Of a DNA stretch of 64,000 nucleotides, positions 13,775 to 25,700 are shown in pieces. The stretch is from the NCBI GenBank assembly GCA_949358305.1, contig OX442317.1, positions 7,940,186 through 8,004,185 of the forward strand, given 5' to 3'. Origin of the DNA: Strigamia acuminata (Eukaryota > Arthropoda > Chilopoda > Geophilomorpha > Linotaeniidae). Numbering within the stretch: position 1 is the stretch's first letter; the number at the start of each line of letters is the position of its first letter. The position numbers were made by a program, and so were the translations under genes. Below the pieces are notes generated by a model. The model made no database searches, was not told the origin of the DNA, and was given only the letters and a program-made list of their open reading frames with translations.

Positions 13775-15917
13775 TCACAATTCAGTTTCGTCTTTACTTA
13801 CAGTTGAATCAACTCGCAAAGAAACTGGTCTGTGGCTGAATGTCACTGTACCATATTGAGACATGTTTCCATCAATGTCTACAAGGGCGGGGTTGGAAGG
13901 GGTTAAAGACCAACCCCTGACACTATGATAAACGATGGGAAAAAATTTAAATGTAAAATACTCGTCGCCATTCAGCACAATTGTATAAAGTGTAATATTT
14001 CATTTCTCAATGCAGGTTCGAGAGCCTTGTTATTGTTTTACGATTAACTTTTCCCTTTGATTGATTTATCATATCTTGACCGAGCTCTCTTCCTGTGCCT
14101 ACAGTTGGAGGTAGAAAGAGATTCTGGTTGTTACAACTTGCTTTAAAATAACAATTATTTACATGCAAGTTCATGCACAGGCCGAGATTCAAGCAGTGGG
14201 ACTGTCTTGCTTTCAAAAAAGGCACTTAAGCAGCGAAAATTGAATTCTTACACTTTTAAAAAGCAAAAATTGAATTTTTACACTTTTAAGCAGCAAAAAT
14301 TGAATTTTTACACTTTTAAAAAGCAAAAATTGAATTTTTACACTTTTAAAAAGCAAAAATTGAATTTTTACACTTTTAAAAAGCAAAAATTGAATCTTTA
14401 CACTTTTAAGCAGCAAAAATTGAATTTTTACACTTTTAAGCAGCAAAAATTGAATTTTTACACTTTTAAGCAGCAAAAATTGAATTTTTACACTTTTAAG
14501 CAGCAAAAATTGAATTTTTACACTTTTAAAAAGGAAAAATTGAATTTTTACACTTTTAAGCAGCAAAAATTGAATTTTTACATTTTCAAGCAGCGAAAAT
14601 TGAATTTTTACACTTTTAAGCAGCAAAAATTGAATTTTTACACTTTTACGCAGCAAAAATTAAATTTCATACCACCAAAAGTTGATTTTAAATTTAGAAC
14701 TACAGTTAACACTGGTAACATTAGTAATTTAAAAAATGCAATTGCTTGAAAACAGGAAAAATCTATTAATAAACGATGCAATAACTTGACATGCGGGAAA
14801 AATAAGAAAAATGCAATTTTACTTCTTTTTGTTAAACTAAATTTTCATTTGCAAGTGCACGTTTTACGCAAGGATCTCAAGTCTGCGCTAATTTCAGTTC
14901 TAAAAGTCGTGCAATTGAGACGAAACCTTAAAACTTACCACTGCAATAGTTGCGTGAGTAAATCGAGAAAAAGTTTATATTCGTCCTGACCAAAATCCTA
15001 GGTAATAATTCATTTTTAAAGCCATAAATTTCTCTCATTTTAAACCGCCTACCGTAGGATCTAGCCTGGCGAGTTCATATACATCACAAAACTGATGAAT
15101 TAATCGAGAACTGGCGCCGTGAAGTGGGCCTCTGAGCAAATCAAGAAGGAATTTGCGCAGATTTGAATTCGGATACCTCCAAAGAGTCGGTTGACGTTCA
15201 CGTATTTCCTTTTCTACAATTAAATTCAAAACAAATCTCAAATATATTCGCAAATCCAATCCAATGAAAAACTCGCCTAAAATTGATAAAGAATCTACCA
15301 CTTTCATCCGGTAATAATGAAGTGGCAAATCTAATTAAAATTAAAAAAAAAAAAAACACTAAATAAATAAAAATTAAATAAAATCATTTTTAAAATAAAT
15401 TACTATTCATATTAATATGATGTGAATCGCCGTTTTTCACTTCCTCTTTACAAAGCACTTGAGGTTCGTACTGGATTTCAGTAACCCGATCTAAGCGACG
15501 ATGCATTTCAGTTCGTAAAACCTAAAATTTTGAAATAAAATAATAAATTGTCCGTTAAAATCGTCGCTAGAGTCGCTACTCACTTTAGGCGCATCACGTC
15601 CGACCTTCACGTGAGGACCACGATGTGACTTTAATGAAAATCGAAAAATTTGTCGCTTTGCGAATAAAAAGAGTAAAATTAAGGTCTGAAAAATAAAAAT
15701 AGAAAACAATTAATTTTAATTAAAAAAAATTAAATTAAAAAAAAAAATTTGATTAATTAATTAATTTATTTCAATCAAAATTTTTTTAATTTTTAAAATT
15801 ATTTTTATCAATTTTTGATCACTTAAAAATTTGTAAAAAAAAAATTTATTTTTATTTTACCAATACTCCACAAGCAATAAATATGACAATTGTTTTCCCG
15901 GAAAGTTCTTCGCTCAT
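13775..15917 (-). CDS. C1orf43: C1orf43 / NICE-3 family protein
   Basis: Single-pass membrane protein. The human member is Golgi/endomembrane-associated and implicated in phagocytosis; the biochemical role is unknown. Exons on the minus strand, in order of translation: 15861..15917, 15584..15685, 15404..15521, 15277..15330, 15053..15213, 14939..14997, 14049..14098, 13775..13878, giving 234 residues (human 253). An N-terminal hydrophobic segment (about residues 8-25) is followed by the family signature FAKRQIFRFSLKSHRGPHV. Later matches are RLDRVTEIQYEPQ, YYRMKVVDSL, KFLLDLL and FGQDEYKLFLDLL. Intron 15214..15276 has GC-AG ends; removing it restores the human spacing of 21 residues between RMK..DSL and LRKFLLDL. 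The 3' end is less sure: an in-frame stop at 14044..14046 would end the protein earlier if the 14048/13879 intron is not used. It is divergent from RGP1. Confidence 0.85.
14222..14660. repeat. 30-bp minisatellite in C1orf43 intron
   Basis: About 14-15 copies of a 30-bp unit (tgaatttttacacttttaag plus cagcaaaaat) lie inside the proposed intron 14099..14938. Because 30 is a multiple of three, long open frames run through on both strands (repeating QKLNFYTFK or KSVKIQFLL). These are judged artefacts, not genes. Confidence 0.93.
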
Positions 15918-16545
15918 TATACGTTGATTCTATTCATTAATTAAAACAAATAGCTGTGAAAGGAGAAACAAGATATCAATAGCTGATATTTAGGCTTAGA
16001 TAAGGCAACACGGATGCACTGCACTTTCGTGTTTGATCGTCTCATTCCTTACCTATGAACGAAGGAAAGCTGTAAAAGGACTTCCCAAAAACATATTTAA
16101 ACTGGTACATTGCAATCGTTTAACTTCGCCCCCAATTTCTCTCGTATTAAGCTTTCTGTGTTTATCTTGTATTTAGCCATGTTTGTACTTTCCGATTACT
16201 CATGTCTGTATCATGGCATCCAACGTCCTCAGCCAATCACCAACCGCACCGAATTAAAACCCTTTCAAATCAAAACAAGCTTCGCACGTTCCCCGCTATA
16301 TGCTTTCATTTGATTTTATCTTTTATAATTATAAAAGCAACTAAAACCGAAGCAAAGAGAGCATTTTTTTCCAGAATATCACTTTTTTCCTTCAATTTTA
16401 TGGTTTAAAATTAAAATGTTTCTTTAGTTTCCCGTTAGATGGCGCGAGCGATTTCGAACCGGTCGACTAAGCGGAAATAAAATGACAGGTCAATGAAAAA
16501 CAGTGAGAAACAAATCAACTTGTTTATCATCTATTTAAGAAAACA
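15918..16545. promoter_or_regulatory. divergent promoter region, C1orf43 / RGP1
   Basis: A 628-bp spacer between two start codons on opposite strands. No gene is seen. It presumably holds both promoters and 5' UTRs. No specific element was recognised with confidence. Confidence 0.45.
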
Positions 16546-18181
16546 ATGATCGAAGTGACAGCCAGATTAATTCGAGGATCGGTCTATTTAGCCGGTGAGA
16601 CGATCGAGTGCTTAATCACGTTCCGAAACCCAGTGATAAATCCCAACACCAGAGCGCAATCAAACAAGTGATCAAAAATGACATCTCCATCACTTAAATA
16701 CATTTAACATTTAATCCATTTATTTTTTTAATTACTCACAGCGAAGTTTGCGAGACCCTAGCGTGGGCGAGTGCCCAAATCCACTGCCAGTGTTCGGTCA
16801 ACGACTCCAAAGTCCAATTTCCACTAACAAACTCGATATCCCAAGAGGAATTAGCGACCAACAACAAGGAAACGTCTTTTGCTCCTTGCAAAGGCAATTT
16901 AAATCGATAAAACATTAAAAATATATTTTTTTCCAATTTATTCATTATAAATATTGTAATTTTTAGGTGAGAGAGGTCACGCGGTGCTTTCTACAAAGCC
17001 CAAAATACTTTTTTGTGACGTCAGATTGATTCCCGGTGAAAAGAAAACATGTAAAAATTCGAAAAAAGCAGCTCAAAATTATTTTTTCGGTTAATTTCGA
17101 TTAATTTCGATTAATTTCGAATGATTTTGTAGTTATTTACAAAGATGTCATTCCGATGGATGTTCCACCGTCGTATAAGGGACAGGCTATAAAATACTCG
17201 TATAAAATCACAATTGGGACTCAAAGAGTTAATTGTCCGATTAAACTCTTGCGGGTTCCATTTAAAGTTTTAGTAGTGCAAGGTATTTAATCGAATTGTA
17301 AACGACTCGGTTTTAAATGTATTTATTTGTACGTTAGGATTAATCGAAGCTAATTTGTACAGCGAGACCGACGACTTGTTGCCGAGCAATCCGTTTCTCA
17401 CGTGTCAACAGACCGAACCCACGCTGGACTTAGCGATGCAATTACTGCAAAATGTAACGACGAGGCGAAATCCAAGTAAAAGGGATCGAATTAAATGTTT
17501 GGAAAATGATTAATGCATTTTTTTATTAGGTTGTTATTGCATCACGAACACGTACGGGCGAGTCGTTAAATTTTGTTTATTCAAACCGGCGTACAAATTA
17601 GGCGAAGATATCGTTGGAACGTTTGATTTTTCAACCGCTTCGGTTCCCTGCGTTCAGGTATTGGACACGAAATCGGTGAAAAATTTTATTTTATTTATCT
17701 TAATTTTTTTTTTAAGTTTTCCGTGACGCTTCAGAGCGAGGAAACGATCAGCGACGAGTGTCGTCTGAAAGCGTATCACGGTCAATCGGTTGTTAGCTAC
17801 AACAAGTATCACGAATTTTGTTTGCATACCAAACACACGCAGATGATTTTACCCGTCCCGTTGTCAATTACGCCCGCATTTTCTACCGAAATCGGTATTA
17901 AAAAAAAAAAATTATTTTAATAAAAATTAATAATATTTTTTTATTTGCATTTTTTAGTTACATTAAAATGGAAACTGCATTTTGAATTTGTCACGACGAC
18001 AACGTCGATCGAAAACCAGCAATTCGAAAACGATGCTTCAACCGCTTCCACTTGGTCCGGGCCTCCCATTCTCGATATTGAGACGATGATATGGGATTTA
18101 CCGATTAAAATCTACCCGACCAATCCCATCCAAGTGTCTTACAGTCTCCAAATGAAATTCGAAAACGATTTATGCATTTAA
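16546..18181 (+). CDS. RGP1: RGP1, RAB6A-GEF complex partner protein 2
   Basis: With RIC1 it forms the exchange factor that activates RAB6 for retrograde endosome-to-Golgi traffic (family knowledge). Exons: 16546..16667, 16742..16893, 16967..17050, 17133..17282, 17338..17475, 17530..17657, 17717..17894, 17958..18181. The total is 391 residues, the same length as human as I remember it. It starts [11 protein letters not shown] and contains ALAWAS-like [49 protein letters not shown] and [11 protein letters not shown], then [10 protein letters not shown] near the end; all match the arrestin-like Rgp1 family. Intron 16894..16966 has GC-AG ends; no GT donor in the correct phase is available. AATAAA lies at 18191-18196, ten bases past the stop. 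Confidence 0.96.
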
Positions 18182-18421
18182 TAAATTGACAATAAAAATA
18201 AAACAAAATGAAATTAGGATAGATTATAAATTTTTATTTTTTTTGTTGTGTATTAAGTGTATTTACAAGGCAAGCATTTCTAATTCTAAATATTCTTTGT
18301 AATCTCTACCGAATTTTTTGTTTCTTAACGAAAACTCGAAATTCAAAAACAAAATGGATCCAAGAAAAGCGCAAATCGATGGCAATTTTTACATTTTCAG
18401 ATAATCGCAGCACGAATTTCA

Positions 18422-18900
18422 TTATTCCGGTCCGCCTCGCTGTAAATAAATGGATAAAATACGTGAATTTACACGAAATTGATGGATTTTTGAAATTTAA
18501 ATTCGAACTCACGTTGATGTAGTCAATTTCGTTTTGCGTGGGTGGCTTCCTGGCATATTTTGGAGGTAGCTGAGTTTCGTCTACATACCCACCACCGGAA
18601 ACTGCAGCCGACGAAGGTCCAGTCGGATGAAATCCTAATTTATTTATTTTTTAAAAATAGAAAAAAGAATTCGAGAATTCGTTAATTCATGTTCCGGAAA
18701 TTGAAAGTTTGTTTACCGCTGGCTTTTTGAACGTTTCCCCCTTTCCGAAATTTAATTAAAGGGATATGAGGCCGAACAGTCTAAAAATAAAATAAAATAC
18801 ATGCTAATTTTTATTTTTATTTATGGAAAATATTCCAATTTTCCTAAATAAATCGGCTATTCCATCCCACCTTCCAAATTTGCGAGGCGGACGGCGCCAT
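18422..18900 (-). CDS. KGD4: KGD4 / MRPS36 homologue, 2-oxoglutarate dehydrogenase adaptor
   Basis: Small mitochondrial protein that in other eukaryotes tethers the E3 subunit to the 2-oxoglutarate dehydrogenase core; it was earlier named mitoribosomal S36. Exons on the minus strand: 18871..18900, 18717..18780, 18513..18634, 18422..18439, 77 residues. It shows the two conserved ends of the family: TVRPHIPLIKFRKGG near the N terminus and LPPKYARKPPTQNEIDYIN followed by RGGPE at the C terminus. The last exon encodes only RGGPE and the stop, and matches the human end. The middle is shorter than in human. It is divergent from the furin-type gene. Confidence 0.9.
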
Positions 18901-19495
18901 TATTTTTGGATTTCTTCGAGTTCGCCGGCCCGCCGCCACGCGCGCGCATTGTGGAATTCGAAACTATTAACAATTTATCGCTTAATTGTTTGTAACCGAT
19001 ATTTAAAAAATTCCTAAAAACAAACATTCATCCTTCGCAATCATTTTTAAAAAAAATTAAAATATATGGAACCAAAATGGCGTGAAAATACACACCCAAA
19101 AATAGTAGCGCTGCTATAGTTCGGACGTGACGAAAATCGACGACATTAGGAAAATCACTTCCGCTTTTCTAAGGAACGATTTCGTTGGCGGAGTTTTGTA
19201 ATTGGTTTCTATACTTTTTATTTTTTTTGAAAAAATATTTTTTTTATCGCCATGGCGAAAGTTCTTTCAAGATGACAAGGACTCGATTAAGTTAGGTAGC
19301 TATTTGGTATGACGGTTGGCAAATTTCAAGTGTGGTCACAATCTCCAAAGTACAATTTCATCCGACTGAAATCGAGAATAATTCCAATCATTTCTCTCGT
19401 TCTTTCTTCACCGCCGTCTGCTCTAACTTCATAATTCTCGACGAAAAAATCTCAGAAACACACAATTCAAATCTCAAAAAAACCATAACAGGAAG
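18901..19495. promoter_or_regulatory. divergent promoter region, KGD4 / furin-type gene
   Basis: A 595-bp spacer between opposite start codons. A short GC-rich stretch (about 18921-18951, with gccggcccgccgcc) sits just upstream of the KGD4 start in otherwise AT-rich sequence. No gene is seen. Confidence 0.45.
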
Positions 19496-22400
19496 ATGCA
19501 GACTAATTGTTGTTTAATTATCTTGTTGAAAATATCGATGTCGTTATGTGCTTATGATGTTTATATGAATCAGTTTGCTGTACATATTCATAATGGAGAT
19601 GACAAAAAAGCGGACGAAATCGCTGCTAAACATGGATTTCTTAATCATGGACAGGTGAGTTTTGCATTTTTATTTTTTTAAAATTTATTTCGGGCCGAAA
19701 ATCGGTAATTATTTTTTTTTTTAATATTGGAAATTCAATTTGTTTACTGCAATTACTATAGCAACTTAAGAAAAATAAATATATATATATATATATATTT
19801 TTTTTTATATAAAATATTTTATAAAAATTAAGGAATTTGTGTTTGTTCGTGTTAAATTTGGTGTCGGGATAAAAATTAATACATCTTGACGAGTTTTTTT
19901 AGTTTCTTGCACGTTTTGCCACGTTAACCTATGGACTTTAGGCTTAAATCTTTTAAGCGGAAAAACAAAAATGTGTATCCGCACGATTCCACATGCTGAA
20001 CTTTAAGCATATCACTTTTTTTTTCTTCAAAAACTAATCTTTAAGAAAAGGCTAATGTTTGATCTTTTTATTTCAATTACATTTTTACATTTTTAAAAAA
20101 TAAAAATGTCAAGTTTCCACCATTTTGGAGAAAAAAAATGAAATTTTCTGGCACCGTGACCAGATTTTTTAATCGAATTGACCCTAATATCCTTTTAAAA
20201 AATCCGTTAATTATTTTTTTTCTTTAAATATGAAATATTTTATTATTCTACAATTAAAAAACAAAATCAAAATTAAATTTAAATTAAAATTAAATTGAGG
20301 AATGAGTGTGTTATTAAATGGATTCCTGGCGAGATTTTTGTGCAACGAAAGTTGTAATGAAAACGACGAGCGATTTCATTAATTCGTATCCTGCTGAGAT
20401 AAAGTCTATCATCAACCATCACGTATTATAAAAGAAACCTTTTGCAGCCAGGAAGTGAGGCCTATTATTAATTTATTATTTACAACAAAGTGGAAATAAC
20501 TTCATGAGAAGTCACCATCAGATCGAGGCCTCGTTTTCGATTGATTTCTATCGCCATCAATGAAATCAAATTATTCAATTAAAGGAGAAAATTGAATCTC
20601 TCTGCTCGTATCTAAAGACCAAACAAGATTTCCTTTTTTAATAAATTAATTTTTCAAATTTCTTTGAATTCTATAAAAAAAAATTTGATAAAAATGATAA
20701 AAATATCTCAAAAATATGAATGGTAAATTTTTAAGCCTAAAGTCCATAGGTTAACCCAACAAAACGTGTCACTCGTACTCGTTTCTCACGTTTTATCAAT
20801 TTTAACTATTTTTATATATTAAATTTCATTCTTTTTGATTAATATTTAATTTTTTTTGTTTATTTTTAGATTGGTAGTTTAGAAGGATATTATTTATTTG
20901 AACACAGTCATGTATCCAAACGGTCAACGGACAAAAACGATGAGCATCACGAAAAGCTCATAAACGAAAAAGAGGTTTGTGGAATTTCCCAATTTATTAT
21001 TTCATTAGATGATGTAATAATAACGGATTTTTTCTCTTTTTTTCTAAAGGTGTTATGGGTAAATCAACAAACAACATTAAATAGGGTGAAACGAGATTTA
21101 AGTTTTCCTGGACGAGTTAGATATTCACATTTTGGATCAACTTTCCGCTCTCCCTATAATGGGGAATTTCCTGATCCCATGTATGGCAAACAGTGGTATT
21201 TGGTAAGTATTTTAATCCTAAACAAAATATTAAAATTTAAAACAATTATTTTCTTTAAATAAATGCGGAAATAAAAAATTAAAAAATTTTGCTTGTGAAA
21301 AATATCTCAAATTTTGTGATATTTCGCACAAAATGTCAGTTTAACTTCCGGTTTTGAGGGTACGAACGTATTAGACTTATTAAATGTTGAAACAAAAGGT
21401 CAATGTTGCTGAAACGACAAATTTCTGCTTAAAAAAAGAAGAAAAAAATGGAATTTTCCAGCATTTGTACTGGCAAAAAGACGCAACATTTTATAACTTG
21501 TGAAATATTTAACGACGAGCAGTTTAGAAATTATGCCAGACGCATGTAACGTGTTCATCGACCTTAAACAAGAATTACCCAAGTTTATTTGTGCAGAGCA
21601 CTTAAAATTTCTCTCCACTTGGATTATGTTGGGATTATTATTCAAGGTCGACGAGATCCTAGCACATCTTACAACACTATACTTTTAATTTAAGTGAAAT
21701 GAATTTAAAAAAAAAATAAAGTAAAATAAAGTAAAATAATTAATCAAAAATATTTTTATTCTAAAATATTTGTTTTAGCGTCAAGGAGCGAGTGATGGAT
21801 GGGACATGAATGTTGTTGGAGCATGGAGAAAGGGTTACACAGGATACGGAGTTGTTGTTTCCATATTGGACGATGGAATACAAACGGATCATCCCGATCT
21901 TTTGAAGAATTACGTAAGAAATTATTCAATTATTTTCCAAATATCTGTACCCGGGGCCCCCGATGTGACATTTTAGAGATATTTCCAATTTCCGGCACTA
22001 GGAGACGTACGGAAATATTAATAAACGTTGCAGTGAAGTCGACGTAAATAAAAAAAAAATTTTCTTTTATTTATTAATATCTAATCACCGGTAACGTGTG
22101 GGTTTGTTTGCGATTTTGTAATTTTTTTTCGAGTATTCTTATCAACAGTGGTAACCATGACTAAACTAAAAATGGCCGCTGTCGTCGTCAACGTTGTTTT
22201 TGTTAGTTTTATTCATGTCATGTTTGTCGAGTTGTTCGTACCAGTTAACGCAACAACAAATTTTATTACTCGTGTCATCGTGTCAGTGATGAAGTGTGGC
22301 ATTTTTAGGCGGAAGTTGTACACAATAGTCATTATTTTACGTTGTGACATTATTTATTTACAAAAGTTACGAAATTTCAACGGGAAACGGATCAAACTTT

Positions 22401-22711
22401 AAATAAATAAACGAAAAGCGTTGAAAAATCAGTGCCATGACTATATAATGCTTACAAACTGACCATAACCAGGTGTTACGATTCTATAAACATCTAAAAA
22501 TAAAATAATTCTAATTTATTATCGTCATTAAGTGCTCGAGAAATCATTTTAGCACTTGTACCAAATTCCACTCGCTTGAAATAACGATTTTATAAGATAA
22601 AAACGTTTTGCTGCATTAAAGCGCTTTAACTATATCAGTTTAAACGAAATTGAAACCTATTTTGAAGGTTACCTCTTGAAAATCAAAATAAAATAACACT
22701 AATAAATTCAT

Positions 22712-22746
<35 letters not shown>

Positions 22747-25700
22747 TTAGGATGCTTTGGCAAGTACAGACATAAATGGCAACGATGATGACCCGACTCC
22801 GCAAGACAATGGCGATAATAAGTGAGTTGGGAAAACGCAGCGCTAGTGTTCTAGTTCATGTGGAAGCGAACAGATGTTTTGGACATATCTAGGGCATTCC
22901 TTTCTTCTCATTAGATTAATTTCCCAATGTTATTAAATTATTAGAATTATGTTTTGCGAATATATTTCGTAATTGACCGAGCAAAAACAACTAATCACAA
23001 TCAGTTTTCCACTTCCTGCTCCGAAAATCGGCACCAGGGGGGGTGGAGGGATGAGTGCACGAGAAAACAAAACAAAAACAGAACTAGACCTTTAAAATCA
23101 ATCAAAAACCCTCAAAACCAGTTATTTTCTTGCTTTTTGAGTGATGCGAGCTGTTGTTTGTCCAACCCTACCAAGGACAGTAGGATTTTTATCCGAAAAT
23201 AAATAAAATAAAATTTATTTTTAATTTTTTTGATATTTTTGACATTTTATTTCAGACACGGCACACGATGTGCGGGCGAAGTTGCAGCCGTTGCTTTCAA
23301 CGACGTGTGCGGAGTCGGGATCGCTTTCAACGCCAGTATCGGCGGTGTTCGAATGCTGGACGGAACCGTGAACGACGCCGTCGAAGCCAAAGCGCTCAGT
23401 CTAAACCGACAACACATAGACATATACAGCGCGAGTTGGGGCCCGGAAGACGATGGTAGGACGGTCGACGGACCCGGTCCGTTGGCCAGAAGGGCTTTTA
23501 TCGATGGAGTCACTCAAGTACCTGCGAAATTAATCGAAATTAATCGAAATTATTGAATAAAATTGATTTTTTTCGCGTTTCAGGGTCGAAACTACAAAGG
23601 ATCTATATTTGTGTGGGCATCCGGGAATGGCGGACGCCACGTAGACAATTGTAACTGCGACGGGTACACGAATAGTATATTTACGCTGTCCATCAGCAGC
23701 GTGTCGCAACGTGGGCTGAAGCCGTGGTACTTGGAAGAGTGCTCTTCGACGTTGGCGACCACCTACAGCAGCGGTACGCCGGGCCACGATAAGAATGTGG
23801 TAATTTTTGGATTTAATTTTGGATTGGATTAAGTTTGGATTAATTTTTCGTTGGTTTTTGCAGGTCACGGTGGACATGGATCCGTCTTTCCGTCGCGAAA
23901 CGATGTGCACGCAGGACCACACGGGTACATCGGCATCGGCGCCGATTGCCGCCGCTATTTCCGCATTGGCGTTAGAGGCCAAGTGAGATGATTTATTCTC
24001 GAAGGGGATTTTATTGATTAAATTAAATTTTAATTTCAATTTAGTCCTAATTTAACGTGGCGAGACATGCAGTATTTAGTCGTACTTACATCCCGGCCAG
24101 AACCACTTATGAAAGAAGAAGGATGGAACACGAACGGGGTCAAACGAAAGGGTATTAGTCGTGTAATTTGCATTTATTTATCAATTATTTTAATTGTTTT
24201 GTGATTTTTAGTCAGTCACAAGTTCGGATACGGCCTAATGGACGCCACGGCGATGGTGAATTTGGCCGAGCAGTGGATTTCGGTGCCGAGTCAACACATT
24301 TGCGAGACTGAGGAAGATAAACACACGAGGTTTAATAAAAATTGAAGATAAAATTTTAATTCTTTTGATTATTGATTTTTTTTCTTGGCGCAGAGTGATA
24401 CCGAGGAGCGTCGGCGACAATTTGGAAATCTACATGACCACGGACGCCTGTTGGAATTCGCCGAACGTTGTCAATTATCTGGAGCACGTTCAATGCCGCA
24501 TAACCTTGCATTACAACCCGAGAGGGAATTTGAAAATAATGTTGGAATCGCCCTTAGGAACGAGGTTAAACGAAACAATTTTAATTTTTAAAACATTTCT
24601 ATTTTTTTTTTTAAAAAATTTATTCAATTTTAATTTTTATTTCAGGACCAATTTATTATCGCCTCGACCCAAAGACATGTACCAAGCGGACTTCCAGGAT
24701 TGGCCGTTCCTGACGGTCCATTTCTGGGGCGAAAAGGCCGCTGGCCAATGGAAACTCACCATAGTCAACGCCGGTGCCGTCGACGCGAATAAAGACGGTA
24801 AAATAAAATTAAAAAAATGCGAATTATTTACCGAATGAATTTAATTGTAGGAATTTTAAAGAAATGGTCTTTGGTGTTCCACGGCACCGAGCAGCACCCG
24901 ATTCATTTGAAATCGCACCCGGTGCGGAACCCGTACTCGTACGCACCCGTGGGCCGCAGTGCCGATCCGGCGGGAGATCCGACGAGAGAGAATTCACAAT
25001 TTGAGGTGAGGACACACCACGTAACGGCAAGATTGATCATCCCTGTTCCGTCATCGTCACAAATTCTTTCGTTGAATTGTCTACTGCGTTTAATTCTCTT
25101 ATTTAGCACTAAGTTTGTTTTGTTCTGGCCTTATTAAACCTTATGTTTTCTCTATTATTTTTAAATATATAATTGAATGCATGGTTATACGGTGTCTCGC
25201 GTTTTTTTTCTCTTCTTTTTCCCCCTTCCTTCATTTGGGTCCTTGCAGGATTTCTTGCCTTACTCTGAGGTTGAGGAAATAACAGACTGAAGCTCATTTG
25301 ATCGCAGGATTGCCACGAGGAGTGCCGGGACGGTTGCTATGGCAACGGCGCCGAGAAGTGCACCGCTTGTCGACATCTGCAGACGGATACGGAACCGCGG
25401 TAGAATTTAATTTTTTAAATTTTGTAAATTTTTTTAAAAAATTTATTTTTTAGAATTTGCATAAGTTCTTGTACCGACGGGCAGTTTGTCGACGCGAACA
25501 ACACGTGTCGCCAATGCCATTTGTCGTGTAAAACCTGCCACAATCAATCGGAAGCCGCTTGTCTATCTTGCGAAGAAGGAATGTTTATCGAAGGGCAGAA
25601 TAAATGCCAGATTGAGTGTCCGTTGAATTACCTCGCTTGTAAGATTTTTTTTTTTAATTTTTAACATTTAAATTTACTAATTAAAATGTTTTATTCATTT

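Noticed and set aside
14207..14749. Long open frames on both strands (180 and 147 codons)
   Set aside because: They are products of a 30-bp tandem repeat; the unit is a multiple of three, so any stop-free unit opens long frames. They lie in an intron of the C1orf43-like gene.
22148..22402. 84-codon frame with hydrophobic stretches in a furin intron
   Set aside because: No splice signals join it to the gene, no recognised family, and AT-rich introns of this size often contain such frames by chance.
24903..25109. Minus-strand frames opposite the furin P-domain exons
   Set aside because: Shadow frames. The plus-strand exons have full family similarity and matching splice sites.
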